DNA from: Archivesica marissinica
Lineage: Eukaryota; Mollusca; Bivalvia; Venerida; Vesicomyidae
Length of the DNA stretch: 64,000 bases
NCBI GenBank assembly: GCA_014843695.1
Contig: CM026394.1
Coordinates: 42,173,553-42,237,552 of the forward strand
Reading direction: 5' to 3'
A program made the position numbers and the translations under genes. Below are positions 44,781 to 55,047 of this stretch, piece after piece. Under the pieces are notes generated by a model. That model was not told where the DNA came from. It saw nothing but the letters and a program-made list of their open reading frames with translations, and made no database searches. The first letter of the stretch is position 1, and each line of letters starts with the position of its first letter.

Positions 44781-45158
44781 CGCACTGGCTGACCTGTTGA
44801 TCGGTGTGTGGATGATTATTAAGTATTTTCAAGTCCAACTGTCCCTTCTTAGAACAGTACTTCTTGCATAAATGTATATAGAATATCCGCCTCAAGTTAC
44901 ACTCGATTTTAGTATTATTCTTTATACCTACCGAAAACGTTGCAAATATTTATTATGTACATGTCCATTGAAGAGGAATTATATAAGTTTTCTGAAAAAT
45001 TGTTTTCCAATCCAAACCATTCACAATTTATGTAATTTGTAACATATTTTGTGTTATACATGTAAATTTATTGGAATAAATACTGTATAAACCAATCCAC
45101 TGCATTGAACTTCCAGATAATGCGCTTAAAAGCCAGAGAGGATTGTTTAGAAATATTA
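44781..45158. other. No gene recognised
   Basis: AT-rich spacer after the LINE, perhaps part of its 3' UTR. Nothing identified. Confidence 0.4.
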
Positions 45159-45159
45159 C

Positions 45160-45332
45160 AGACTGATCTGTAGTCCAGTGGTTAACACGTTGGACTGGTA
45201 ATCCAGGAATCGCAGGTTCGATCACCCATCTAATCATTGCACTATCCTCCAAATATTTTAAAATGACTAATCTCTTCAGGAAGCGTCTCGCATATGGGCA
45301 ACCGGTATCGACGATAAATAAACGTAAGCATA
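45160..45332 (+). mobile_element. SINE family 1 with internal deletion
   Basis: Complete head (GATCTGTAGTCCAGTGGTTA, CTGGTAATCCAGG, GGTTCGATCACC), then a direct jump to ATTGCACTATCCTCC and the tail. About 120 bp of the body are missing. Confidence 0.8.
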
Positions 45333-45374
45333 CTTATAAATATTAAAACAACAGAAAATGGGACAGTGGTACCG

Positions 45375-45480
45375 GACATTTTGGTTGAGGAATGGTTCAC
45401 CGCTATCTGAGATCGTAACAGATAATGGTTTCGAAACAAGGAAAGTATCTTTTGTTGAGCTATGCACTGTGACATTTGTT
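45375..45480 (+). mobile_element. Trace of LTR-element integrase
   Basis: One frame reads FWLRNGSPLSEIVTDNGFET. The pattern GxPxxIVTDNG surrounds the second catalytic Asp of Ty3/gypsy-type integrases. Only about 30 codons are recognisable and no other part of such an element is near, so it is a short fossil and the call is tentative. Confidence 0.4.
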
Positions 45481-46384
45481 GGATTAGTGATCATTTGAGA
45501 TAGACCATATTTATTAGTTTAGATCACCGACATTTGTATTTACACGAGCGGCGTTCAGAAATCTTCTCTTTGGTTTATGATTTCCACTGACTTTGGCTAA
45601 TATAATATTTGTTTTCAACTTTTATTAATTTTAACTGTCCTGCCTGGAGCTTCATTGCACTACGTGACACAGCCAGGAGTGTGCACGTCCGTAATAAGAA
45701 ATAGTTCCGGAATAATTTTATAAAAGGATAAAAGTTATTTTCTGCTTGCTGTCAAAATTAAAAACTACAGATTCCGAGTCAACCCATCTTGTCAAACTGC
45801 CGTAACCAAAATAGTATATGAATTACAGCTATTGACAATAATGGAATCGGTGGTACAATATTCCCGGATTTATCCAAAGCCTTTGACCGTGTTAACCATT
45901 ATATCCTCTTACGTAGCTTAGAGCTATGCAGATCAGATAAGTCCACAATATCTTCAGGACAGATTCCAGCAAATCCACATTTATTATATATTATATACGT
46001 GTATATTCAGATCCAAGTCATGTCACTACTACTGTCTCACACGGGTCTGTGTTATTATTAATCTACATAGATGACCTACCCATGTCTGTGAATTCTGCAG
46101 TGACAGCTATATTTATAGATAACACAACCCTTTCTTCAACCCACCTGTGTCTTGGAAATGCGGCCGAGTCCTTATCTCAAGACATTAATTAATGATATAT
46201 GGTGTTCAAATAATTGTATGTTACTTAATTCTTCTAACACGAGATACATGTCTATAGTGACCCTGCTCTTATTCAGTTCAGAAATTAAACTATTGCTTGT
46301 AGCAAGGAAGGCAAACTACCTGGAGTTACTATCGACATTATCTTGTCTTTGAACACGCATATTAGTTTAGTTTATACTAATTGA

Positions 46385-46570
46385 TTTTAGCTCGATTGCG
46401 AAACAAGTTCTTACAACGTATATGAATCACTCTCGATACCTCATTCCTGATGGAATCCATCGCCACGAGGGAGAGAGAAGAGAGGCATGTGGAATTTAAA
46501 TGCCTTGCCTAAGGGCACAATCGTAACGGCTCCAGCGGGGCTCGAACCCCGGGCCGTTCGCACCTGGAGC
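46385..46570 (-). mobile_element. SINE family 2 nested in LINE
   Basis: Tail (AGTTTAGTTTATACTAATTG on the plus strand) to B box (GGCTCGAACCCCGG) are present; the head ends near CGCACCTGGAGCGA and its A box is missing. Confidence 0.8.
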
Positions 46571-46788
46571 GATAAATTTGAGCAATAAATTTGAAAATTG
46601 ATAATGTATTGAAAAAGTGTAATTCATTATTTTTATCTCTCAAAAGTAATGCCTTCCTTGCATATCAGGACAGTACTCTACAATGCTTATGTTTGACCTC
46701 ATGTAGATTATTGTTGTACTATATGCGGTAACTTTTCTAGTTCTTTAGAAGATATAATTGCTAAATTTCAAAACAGGGCTGCACGGTT

Positions 46789-47046
46789 TAAGTTTAAACT
46801 TTATTTATTTTACAACAATTGCGAAGCAAGTTTTAACAACTTATAGTAATCACTCTCGTTGGCGCACGCGGAGTCAAGCGTCAATGTGGTCATTCGTGTG
46901 GGAGGAAACTGGAGTACCCGGAGAAAACCCACCTGTCCGATCTGGCGACCACCGTACCATCTCACATACTTCCAAGTTCGAGGATATAACCCGGGTTGCA
47001 TTGGTTAGAAGCGAGCGCGCTAACCACTCCACTAATCGGACACATT
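46789..47046 (-). mobile_element. SINE family 3 nested in LINE, with target duplication
   Basis: Full-length minus-strand copy between TGCACGGTT at 46780-46788 and at 47047-47055. The LINE reading QNRAARxILDKD is interrupted exactly at this target. The head reads GTCCGATTAGTGGAGTGGTT, anticodon-loop CTTCTAAC, and CCGGGTTATATCC as a damaged B box. Confidence 0.9.
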
Positions 47047-47230
47047 TGCACGGTTAATTCTTGATAAAGATCTTGACACCCTTCAGGAGAATTATTCCTG
47101 AAAGTAGATAAGAGACATCGGTCAGTTATTGCCCCTGAATACTCCATAAACGTGTTTGCCTCTGTTTTTACCGTTGTTTCCTTTGCACAACATGCTAGCA
47201 AATGTATTCCACTATCGTTTCTAATGAGTA

Positions 47231-47540
47231 TTAAATTACTATATCACGACAGATCTCGTACAGTATATGCAATGGGTACTTATTTGTAAAAGAATATTAT
47301 TAGTAATTATCACTATTGTGATAAAATCACATTTATCATACCGTAACATCTGGTTAGGGAACAACAGTAAAAACAAAGGATTCTAACTAAAAGGACCTAT
47401 TCACATTTTGGAATAAATCAGACTTTATCTGCCAAGGGAGGTAATAGAACATTAGAGATAGCTCTCATTGGATGACTCATTGGTGTTATTTTTCAAACCT
47501 CTGTCTTGATGTATAAAAGTCTAAATGATAAAGCACGTGT
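47231..47540. other. No gene recognised
   Basis: AT-rich sequence; nothing identified. Confidence 0.4.
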
Positions 47541-47544
47541 TTAT

Positions 47545-47665
47545 CGATCGATCCCACGTCTGACCCTAATAAAATTAACAGTCTTTCAGATGGGACATTA
47601 AACCTAGGTCTCGTGTCGGTGCTTTACACCGTTCACGTGAAAGAACCAGAGGAGATTCTGGAATG

Positions 47666-47704
<39 letters not shown>

Positions 47705-47795
47705 CATTGCACTATCATCCAAAATGACTAATCTCTTCAGGAGGCGTCGCTCATATGAGCAACCGGTAGCGACGATAAATAAACGTCTTCTGGAA
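47545..47795 (+). mobile_element. SINE family 1 with (TC)n expansion
   Basis: A head remnant (GATCGATCCCACGTCTGACC) followed by the full body. The normal GGGTCTCTGTCTGTATCATT has become a pure TC microsatellite (47669-47701), an expansion inside the SINE. Confidence 0.85.
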
Positions 47796-48015
47796 GCTTG
47801 TTCCGAGATTGAACCGTTCTTTGCGAAAAGAAGTATTTCCTGCAATCCAGCCTATTGTGCTTGACATTTAATTGTTGCATGTGCCCTCTTACATTGATGT
47901 CATTTCCCTCGTTCTGTGTGAACATATAATCTGCTTTGATTCCTTCTCTACCTGTGAGTATTTTAAATACGTCCAGCATGTCGCCTCTATGTCTTCTTAA
48001 ATGACTAGGGACGAA
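47796..48015 (-). mobile_element. LINE C-terminal fragment
   Basis: The minus-strand frame reads LRRHRGDMLDVFKILTGREG, then NVRGHMQQLNVKHNRLDCRK and FFSQRTVQSRNKLPEDV. This is the common C-terminal block of Jockey/CR1/RTE-like LINEs (RGD-L-YKIL-G ... R-FFSQRV-N-WN-LP). It ends against the tail of the neighbouring SINE 1. Confidence 0.75.
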
Positions 48016-48258
48016 AGTTGGAGCAATGAAACAAGACCTACATTGTTTTATTTGGAAAATTTGGAAAATAAGTTTACAAAGGGAGATTACTGTGTTAGTT
48101 ATCTGACGTTTACCTGTGAACAAGTTGTCGACATACAGTCTGTCTGTTTGTCAGAACAGAGAAGACTAGACCAACGAGTTAAGAACAGGGGGAATACTAC
48201 ACCAAGAGTTGTGTTTATGTATTATGTGTTAATGAATGGGGATATACCATTGGATAAT

Positions 48259-48524
48259 CAGGCGCGTAGCTGCCATTAGGCCAAAAGGCCCGGGCCTGCA
48301 CATCATTTTGACCAACAAAAAATATATATATATCATGTTTATTTGTTATAAAAACATGTCCGAATTTGTCTTTTAAATGCAGCAGAATGCTGGAAATTGC
48401 ATTCTAAAAACCAATAAATTCAGGGGGTGCATGCCCCCGGACACCCTAGCAACCTCGTTCACTACGCTCATTCAACATTCTTTACCCGGGCCTGCACATA
48501 ATTTGCCTCCTGGCTACGCCCCTG
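48259..48524. mobile_element. hAT-like MITE, 266 bp
   Basis: Terminal inverted repeats: CAGGCGCGTAGC at the left and GGCTACGCCCCTG (CAGGGGCGTAGCC reversed) at the right, with an inner pair GGCCCGGGCCTGCACAT / CCCGGGCCTGCACATAA in direct orientation. Flanked by ATAAT on both sides (48254-48258, 48525-48529). CAGGGGCG-type ends are usual in hAT elements, though a clean 8-bp target duplication is not seen. Confidence 0.7.
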
Positions 48525-48587
48525 ATAATGATGGGTGAAGAGTAGACAAGTGTTATAAAAAGGTAAGAGTAGAGTAAGGGATAATGA

Positions 48588-48870
48588 CAGACGGATCTGT
48601 AGTCCAGTGGTAACACACACCACTGGACTGGTAAGTTCGATCCCCCGTCTGACCCTAATAAAATTAACAGTCTTTCAGGTGGGACTTTAAACCGAGGTCT
48701 CGTGTCGGTGCTGTACACCGTGCACGTAAAAGAACCAGAGGAGGCTCTGTGATGGGTTTCTGTCTGTATCATTGCACTATCCTCCAAAAATCTAAAATGA
48801 CTAATCACTTCAGGAGGCGTCGCTCATATGGGCAATCGGTAGCGACGATAAATAAACGTAAAACACACAG
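48588..48870 (+). mobile_element. SINE family 1 with damaged anticodon arm
   Basis: Head GACGGATCTGTAGTCCAGTG then ACACACACCACTGGACTGGT; the anticodon-to-T-arm part AATCCAGGGATCGCAG is missing. Body and tail are complete. Confidence 0.85.
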
Positions 48871-49054
48871 GGGAAAATAATTGGAGTATATTAGATCAAG
48901 AGGTAAAAGTGGGTAACAGTAGACAAAACGTTAATGACATGACGATGAACAGAAGCATAATAATTCAAGTGTTGTATACAACGGAAGAGTAAACGAAGAG
49001 AATAAACGAGAGAACTTAATATTTGAACAATCAAGTCAATCTACTATGAGGCAC

Positions 49055-49470
49055 TCGATCAATGACAGGGAAATAGTAGGTTACACAAAGGGTTAACAAC
49101 AGGGAAATAGTAGGTTACACAAAGGGTTAACGACAGGGAAATAGTAGGTTACACAAAGGGTTAACAACAGGGAAATAGTAGGTTACACAAAGGGTTAACG
49201 ACAGGGAAATAGTAGGTTTCACAACGGGTTAACGACATGGGAATAGTAGGCTACACAAAGAGTTAATGACAGGGAAATAGTAGGTTACACAAAGGGTTAA
49301 CAACAGATAAATAGGCTACACAAAGAGTTAACGACAGGGAAATAGTAGGCTACACAAAAGGTTAACGATAGGGAAATAGTAGGCTACACAAAGGGTTAAC
49401 AACATGGAAATAGTAGGCTACACAAAGGGTTAACAACAGGGACATAGTAGGCTACACAAAGGCTTGCTCG
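49055..49470. repeat. 34-bp tandem repeat (about 12 units)
   Basis: Units GACAGGGAAATAGTAGGTTA followed by CACAAAGGGTTAAC, 34 bp, with scattered substitutions and one 7-bp deletion near 49305. It adjoins the 186-bp array directly, the last unit changing from ACAAAGGGTT to ACAAAGGCTT. Confidence 0.9.
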
Positions 49471-50225
49471 CTATACAGTACCAAAGAGGCCCGGAACCGT
49501 AATTATGTGGTTTTCGCAGGGGTGGTCCTCAGTTGACTAAGTGTAGGGTCCACCCAGGCCAATATGGAGAGGCATACTTGGTGTCACTTAGCAGCTATGA
49601 TACAAGGCTACATACGTATAACCGGTCTTATGGGGTCACATCGCCTACTTTGCTCGCTTTTCAGTACCAAACAGGCCCGGAACCGTACTTCTGTGGTTTT
49701 CGAAGGGGTGGTCGTCAGTTGACTAAGTGTAGGATCCACCCAGGCCAAGATGGAGAGGCATACTTTGTGTCACTTTGCAGCTATGATACCAGGCTACATA
49801 CGCATACCCGGTCTTGTGGGGTCACATCGCCTACTTTGCTCGCTATGCAGTACCAAAGAGGCCCGGAACTCTAATTCTGTGGTTTTCGAAGGGGTGGTCG
49901 TCAGTTGACTAAGTGTAGGGTCCACCCAGGCCAAGATGGAGAGGCATACTTGGTGTCACTTTGCAGCTATGATACCAGACTACATACGTATACCCGGTCT
50001 TATGGGGTCACATCGCCTACTTTGCTCGCTATTCAGTACCAAAGAGGCCCGGAACCGTATTGCTGTGGTTTTCGAAGGGGTGGTCGTCAGTTGACTAAGT
50101 GTAGGATCCACCCAGGCCAAGATGGAGAGGCATACTTTGTGTCACTTTGCAGCTATGATACCAGGCTACATACGTATACCCGGTTGTGTGGGGTCACATC
50201 GCCTACTTTGCTAGCTACCCAGTAC
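49470..50225 (+). repeat. 186-bp tandem repeat (4 units), codon-periodic
   Basis: TTGACTAAGTGT cores at 49533, 49719, 49905 and 50091, exactly 186 bp (62 codons) apart. One plus-strand frame runs through most of it and encodes a 62-residue repeat (GFRRGGRQLTKCRIHPGQ, EAYFVSLCSYDTRLHTYTRS, CGVTSPTLLA). Two of the four units carry TAA at the same position (after GPEP or GPEL), where the others have TAC or TAT. The sequence is not recognised. It may be a satellite with a chance open frame or a decayed repeat protein. Confidence 0.8.
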
Positions 50226-50341
50226 CAGAGAGATCCCATAGCATATTATGCCCTTTATTCCTATGGTGCTGACCCATTGGCATTGTAGAGTGTGATATGT
50301 GGTGTTCTTTTATAGCTATTACACAATGATATGTACCTATA

Positions 50342-50557
50342 TAAAATTATTCACGTTTACCATCGTTACTCTATTCTAGTCCATCTTTATTCATGCCATC
50401 AGTATAATGAGTTTGCTCTATGCCTTCTGTCCATGTTTTGAACGTAATTTTCGTGATTATCATCTGCGTACCTATATACAAGAGCAGTTTACACAATATC
50501 TTCACTCGAGGCATTATTTTGACAGCAGAAAGAAGTGTATAGTTATATATGGTTATG
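50342..50557 (+). repeat. Segment B, copy 1 (216-bp duplicated segment)
   Basis: AAAATTATTCACGTTTACCA to ATAGTTATATATGGTTAT, virtually identical to 52828-53043. It contains a short open frame MSLLYAFCPCFERNFRDYHL, shared by both copies but ending differently. A second frame starting in its end (50549-50803: MVMSRGNSPTRCRD, EEVVTELKDYFDDKFRTLQC) has a helical, charged look that suggests a mobile-element protein start; not identified. Confidence 0.7.
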
Positions 50558-50894
50558 TCGCGAGGAAATTCGCCCACACGTTGCAGAGATTCTTCAGCTT
50601 CTAAGGAAGAAGTAGTCACCGAGCTGAAGGATTATTTTGACGACAAATTTCGTACCCTTCAATGTGACCTCAAACGAGATGCTGAGTGGACTGTAAGCAC
50701 TGCAACAAAAATGCAAGGTTTTTCAGCAGCATTATCTTGTGACCCATCATACACTATATGGAAGTGGAAAACACAATGTATTAGAATATCGACGTTCAGA
50801 TAGAATTGCTCCATTACTCAAGTGTCATCTAAATAAAAGATAAGTATCTATATATATATACTTATGAATATAGTTTAACTAAGATGTTGTTAAA

Positions 50895-51110
50895 GTCGTG
50901 ATAGCACAGTGGATGCGAGTTCGCTTCAGGTGCGAAAGGTCCGGAGTTCGAACCCCGCTGGAGCCGTTACAATTGCGCCCTTAGGCAAGGCATTTAAATT
51001 CCACATTGCCTCTTCTCTCTCCTTCGTGGTGACGGATTCCATCAGGAATGTGGTCTCGAGAGTGAATAGTATAAGTTGAAAGAACTTGTTTCGCAATCGA
51101 GCTGGGGAAA
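50895..51110 (+). mobile_element. SINE family 2, near full length
   Basis: GTCGTGATAGCACAGTGGAT (A box), GTTCGCTTCAGGTGCGAA (a five-pair anticodon stem, anticodon CAG), GGAGTTCGAACCCC (B box), then body to CAATCGAGCTGGGG. The best preserved head of the family. Confidence 0.9.
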
Positions 51111-52004
51111 ATTCGTAAAAAGACGTTGTTGTAATACCAGTCGTCGTATGATCTCGAGTAAGATTTGTGTTACAAGCATTTGCATTATGCTGTGCTATTA
51201 ATGGGTTTAAGCCGATATCTCGAAATATGGTGTATTAATGGATATATTAGCATTGTCAACGTTAGTTTGATAAGGGTACAATAATTTAGATCTAAGCACA
51301 ATGTTTGGTGATAAATATGTAATGCGATGTCCAAACTCATTGTTATTTGTTAATTTGTTTTTAAATGGCGCCAGAAATAGCGCCAGATATTTTTATTATA
51401 TAAATTTTTTAAAAATGCATTTACGCTTTCAGCATGTTCTTCAAATAATCATTAAGCCAGTGATGGATTTGTTCTGCCGATCTGCTGAGATCTTAACTCT
51501 ACACCTTCCAATCTTTGGAGTGAAACCGTATGGACGTTCTGGAGAGTAGTTACGAAGGTACACTTCACATAGAAAGGACACTTGGTATTACTGTACGGCG
51601 GATTATTTGCTTGCAAAGTTAAGTTTCAATCTACTTGGATTGTTCTATTACATTATACCCTGTCTTACAAGTTCCGATTTACTTAATGAATTTAATGATT
51701 AGTTCTTAATTATTATATTTGTAATGAAAAATATCAACTATCTGTCATCGGTTGTATAATACAGTCTCAATATTTCGTGATTTCAACTTTCTAAATAATC
51801 GTAACGAAAGTTCAATTGACAAATATGTTTGTATCTATTTTCGTTGTTACGAGTCGTGATATGTACGTGGTAGAGCGACACCAATTATGCGTTTTAAGGT
51901 TTTCGACATATATACATATATTCATTTGTATCTCGATTGATGCGTGATGACACGAAAGATCGCACATTTGTTCTTGTAATGGCGCGATGGATAGCTCATT
52001 CGGT
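51111..52004. other. No gene recognised
   Basis: AT-rich DNA. A plus-strand frame at 51301-51549 of 82 codons has no recognisable features and is not called. Confidence 0.4.
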
Positions 52005-52440
52005 TTCGTGATGCTGTGATAGCTCACTTGATTGCTTTTATTGTGCGGCCGAGAAGGCGCACGGTTTTTGTGATGCTGTGATAGCTCAATTGATTGCTTT
52101 TATTGTGCGGCCGAGAAGGCGCACTGTTTTTGTGATGCTGTGATAGCTCACTTGATTGCTTTTATTGTGCGGCCGAGAAGGCGCACTGTTTTTGTGATGC
52201 TGTGATAGCTCACTTGATTGCTTTTATTGCGTGGCCGAGAAAGCGCACTGTTTTTGTGATGCTGTGATAGCTCACTTGATTGCTTTTATTGCGTGGCCGA
52301 GAAGGCGCACTGTTTTTGTGATGCTGTGATAGCTCACTTGATTGCTTTTATTGTGCGGCCGAGAAGGCGCAAAATTTTTGTGATGCTGGGATGGCTCACA
52401 GTTAAGTTCTTTGCGACGCCGTGATGGCTCATTTGAGACG
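52005..52440. repeat. 62-bp tandem repeat with hairpin core (about 7 units)
   Basis: ATGCTGTGATAGCTCACTTG cores at 52011, 52073, 52135, 52197 and 52259 (62 bp apart), plus two more diverged units. Each includes GTGCGGCCGAGAAGGCGCAC, which can form a stem (GTGCG/CGCAC) with a GA-rich loop. The first and last units grade into GATGGCTC variants. Confidence 0.9.
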
Positions 52441-52712
52441 TTCGCTTTTGTAGTGTGCTTCGAACTGCGCCTTCCTTGTTATAACATTTACATTACAGAT
52501 TCAGTATTGATGTACAATGGTACGCGAGCTGCTCCTTGTAACCAGAATTGTGTTAAGTAGAAAATTTATCATATATTTTTACGTTCGAAAACAGTAATAA
52601 ATTAGAATAAATATAGTAAATCGTATGTTTCTGACATCGGTAATGTAACATAAGTTAAGCATTTTTAAAACTTAAGTTTCCATGATATGGTTCTCCTTTG
52701 TTTTGCTCGATT

Positions 52713-52827
52713 GAATGCTGTCAAATACAAGTGCCTGAATCCTATTTAGTTTCTTTATTGTATTTGTAGTTGGTAGGAACATGGGATAAGTGAATAATTG
52801 ATTTACTCACGATGCAGAGTGAGTAAA
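52713..52827. repeat. Segment A, copy 1 (115-bp duplicated segment)
   Basis: TTGAATGCTGTCAAATACAA to GATGCAGAGTGAGTAAA is repeated at 53770-53884. At its end it meets segment B without a gap (52828). Confidence 0.85.
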
Positions 52828-53043
52828 TAAAATTATTCACGTTTACCATCGTTACTCTATTCTAGTCCATCTTTATTCATGCCATCAGTATAATGAGTTT
52901 GCTCTATGCCTTCTGTCCATGTTTTGAACGTAATTTTCGTGATTATCATCTGCGTACCTATATACAAGAGCAGTTTACACAATATCTTCACTCGAGGCAT
53001 TATTTTGACAGCAGAAAGAAGTGTATAGTTATATATGGTTATT
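52828..53043 (+). repeat. Segment B, copy 2
   Basis: Near-identical to 50342-50557. Followed by a tandem 26-bp duplication (GGTTATTCCCAGCCCGCCCT CCCAATA, twice, 53036-53091). Confidence 0.85.
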
Positions 53044-53091
53044 CCCAGCCCGCCCTCCCAATAAGGTTATTCCCAGCCCGCCCTCCCAATA

Positions 53092-53769
53092 CATGATATA
53101 TGACTCATTAAACAAGGCTGTTTTTCATCGATCTTCAACTGAATTTTGACAGTAATCTCGAATAATCATTTATTACTAAGACACCTTCAATATGCTTTTA
53201 CTTTAAAGTATGTTAGTATTTTCCAGGTTTATCAAGATACGTTCAACCCGGATCCACTTGCGTTCTATACTGTGCTTCCTACCATCAGTGTTTAATGATT
53301 GAGAATTCGATTGACATAATTGAGCCAGGACTATAATAACAATTTAAGACAGAGTGTTGTTAATGATTCAGAGCATGATATTGTACATACGAGTTGGAAC
53401 TAGTTTATAGATGTTAACCAGTTTTATCGTTATGCTAGTCCTTGGGAAGGTCGCGGGGCAGCAAAGAAGGCCTTTTCACACTGGATAGTTTGCGTGGATT
53501 CTTTCTACCTCCCCCTCCTCCTCCTTCACAAAAGAAATAATAGAAAAAGATGAGGAGATTATACTTCATGTATAATTAGGGGAGTGGGTTGGAGCAGCCG
53601 GCACTACAGTTTCGTATTTACGTGATTTTCTGAGGGATTGGCTTACTTTAGAACATATGGTGTAACATCGTAGACATATTTATTCCACGAGAATGTTAAT
53701 CATTCGCACTCGGGTTACTTTGGGGGCATGTACAAGATATTTGCTACCAATGCATACATTATAAATATT
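53092..53769. other. Unique DNA between A copies, no gene
   Basis: Contains a CT-rich run (CTACCTCCCCCTCCTCCTCC near 53503-53525). Nothing coding. Confidence 0.4.
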
Positions 53770-53884
53770 GAATGCTGTCAAATACAAGTGCCTGAATCCT
53801 ATTTAGTTTCTTTATTGTATTTGTAGTTGGTAGGAACATGGGATAAGTGAATAATTGATTTACTCACGATGCAGAGTGAGTAAA
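53770..53884. repeat. Segment A, copy 2
   Basis: Same sequence as 52713-52827, direct orientation, 1.06 kb downstream. It is followed by unrelated sequence rather than by segment B. Confidence 0.85.
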
Positions 53885-54154
53885 CCCAATTATATAGGGT
53901 CTAATTGCCAAGCTGTCTACATATTCGCTACCAAATATACTATTGTCTGTAATTATAATTGTGTTGTTTCATACCTGGATCTTTTGGCGGTTAATAAGAT
54001 TGTTATAATAATGGAAAATTACAAGGGGAGCTAATTATTTTCAAGTTAGTGTTAGCTGGTATAATTAATGTTTGTTGGAAATATTTAATGTTTGCTGCAA
54101 ATGAGGGCTCACTAATGACGGCTCACTTGTGTTCACTTAGACGGAATCAATGCA

Positions 54155-54476
54155 TTGCTGGTCTGGACCACAGGGATTCGGCACGTTTGGGGGTACTAGT
54201 ATATATATTTAAGTACAGGGATTCTACTCTGTGGGATGTCAGATTTCGCATCGATCAGTAAAATGGCCCTATCTGAAACAATTTTGTACAAAGCTGTCTA
54301 AATATAACGCCTATCCCGAGTCCCGAATAACATTATCAATAAAATGTGTTTCCACTAATGTGCAGGTTTATTCAGCAAAAATGTACGTCAAAAAGAGATT
54401 TCGTAGCATTTTCAATTTGTTTTGAAAATTTCTAAAGCTGCGCAATTCGCGTTGAAACGAGCGTTCTGATTGGATT
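54155..54476 (+). repeat. Inverted repeat upstream of CMPK2, left arm
   Basis: GTCTGGACCACAGGGATTCG through GAGCGTTCTGATTGGATTA. The mirror arm is 54515-55010. Each arm includes a TATATATATTTAAGTACAGG stretch and a segment reading CAAAATGTTTTCAA-like AT DNA. The two arms end 40 bp apart, so a near-perfect long hairpin could form in single strands. Confidence 0.9.
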
Positions 54477-54514
54477 AAGATTATTCTTCATATAGAAAAA
54501 AACATCTTGTTACA

Positions 54515-55010
54515 TTCTAATAATCCAATCAGAACGCTCGTTTCAACGGCTCGTTTCAACGCGAATTGCGCCGCTTTAGAAATTTTCAAAACAAATTGAA
54601 AATGCTACGAAATCTCTTTTTGACGTACATGTTTGCCGAATAAACCTACACGTTAGTGGAAACACATTTTATTGATAATGTTATTCACAGTTAAAACTCT
54701 CTCGTCGAAGATTTTTTGTTGTTGCTGACAGAACCCGTGTCCTAGTATGGAAATGTGACCTGCTATGGCCAATGTCTTTGGCAATTGTTTGCAAAGTATA
54801 CATGCATGCAGCTTAAAGTTGTGTTTTATTTGAAGAACAATATAAAGACTCGGGATAGGCGTTATATTTAGACAGCTTTGTACAAAATTGTTTCAGATAG
54901 GGCCATTTTACTGATCGATGCGAAATCTGACATCCCACAGAGTAGAATCCCTGTACTTAAATATATATACTAGTACCCCCAAATGTGCCGAATCCCTGTG
55001 GTCTGGACAA
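54515..55010 (-). repeat. Inverted repeat upstream of CMPK2, right arm (interrupted)
   Basis: Mirror of 54155-54476, interrupted by about 155 bp at 54689-54845 (CACAGTTAAAACTCTCTCGT ... AATATAAAGA). It also has a short internal duplication of CGTTTCAACG. The arm ends at GTGGTCTGGAC, about 290 bp before the CMPK2 start codon, so promoter sequence of CMPK2 probably lies in the palindrome (CTGTACTTAAATATATATAC near 54950-54970 is TATA-like). Confidence 0.85.
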
Positions 55011-55047
55011 TCCTATCTATCTTAAACGACAGAAATCAATGCAAACC

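Larger units (their letters stand above)
45850..47230 (+). mobile_element. LINE remnant with two nested SINEs
   Basis: RT traces: DLSKAFDRVNHYILLRSLEL, VSHGSVLLLIYIDDLPMS; then, past a SINE 2 at about 46385-46570, LPSLHIRTVLYNAYV and CCTICGNFSSSLEDIIAKFQ, NRAAR; then, past a SINE 3, ILDKDLDTLQENYS. ADD is changed to IDN at the catalytic site. The pieces together give the order of one Jockey/CR1-like RT interrupted twice. Confidence 0.75.

Noticed and set aside
53770..53884. Segments A as long terminal repeats of an LTR retrotransposon
   Set aside because: Too short, no TG...CA ends, no coding sequence or primer-binding site between the copies.
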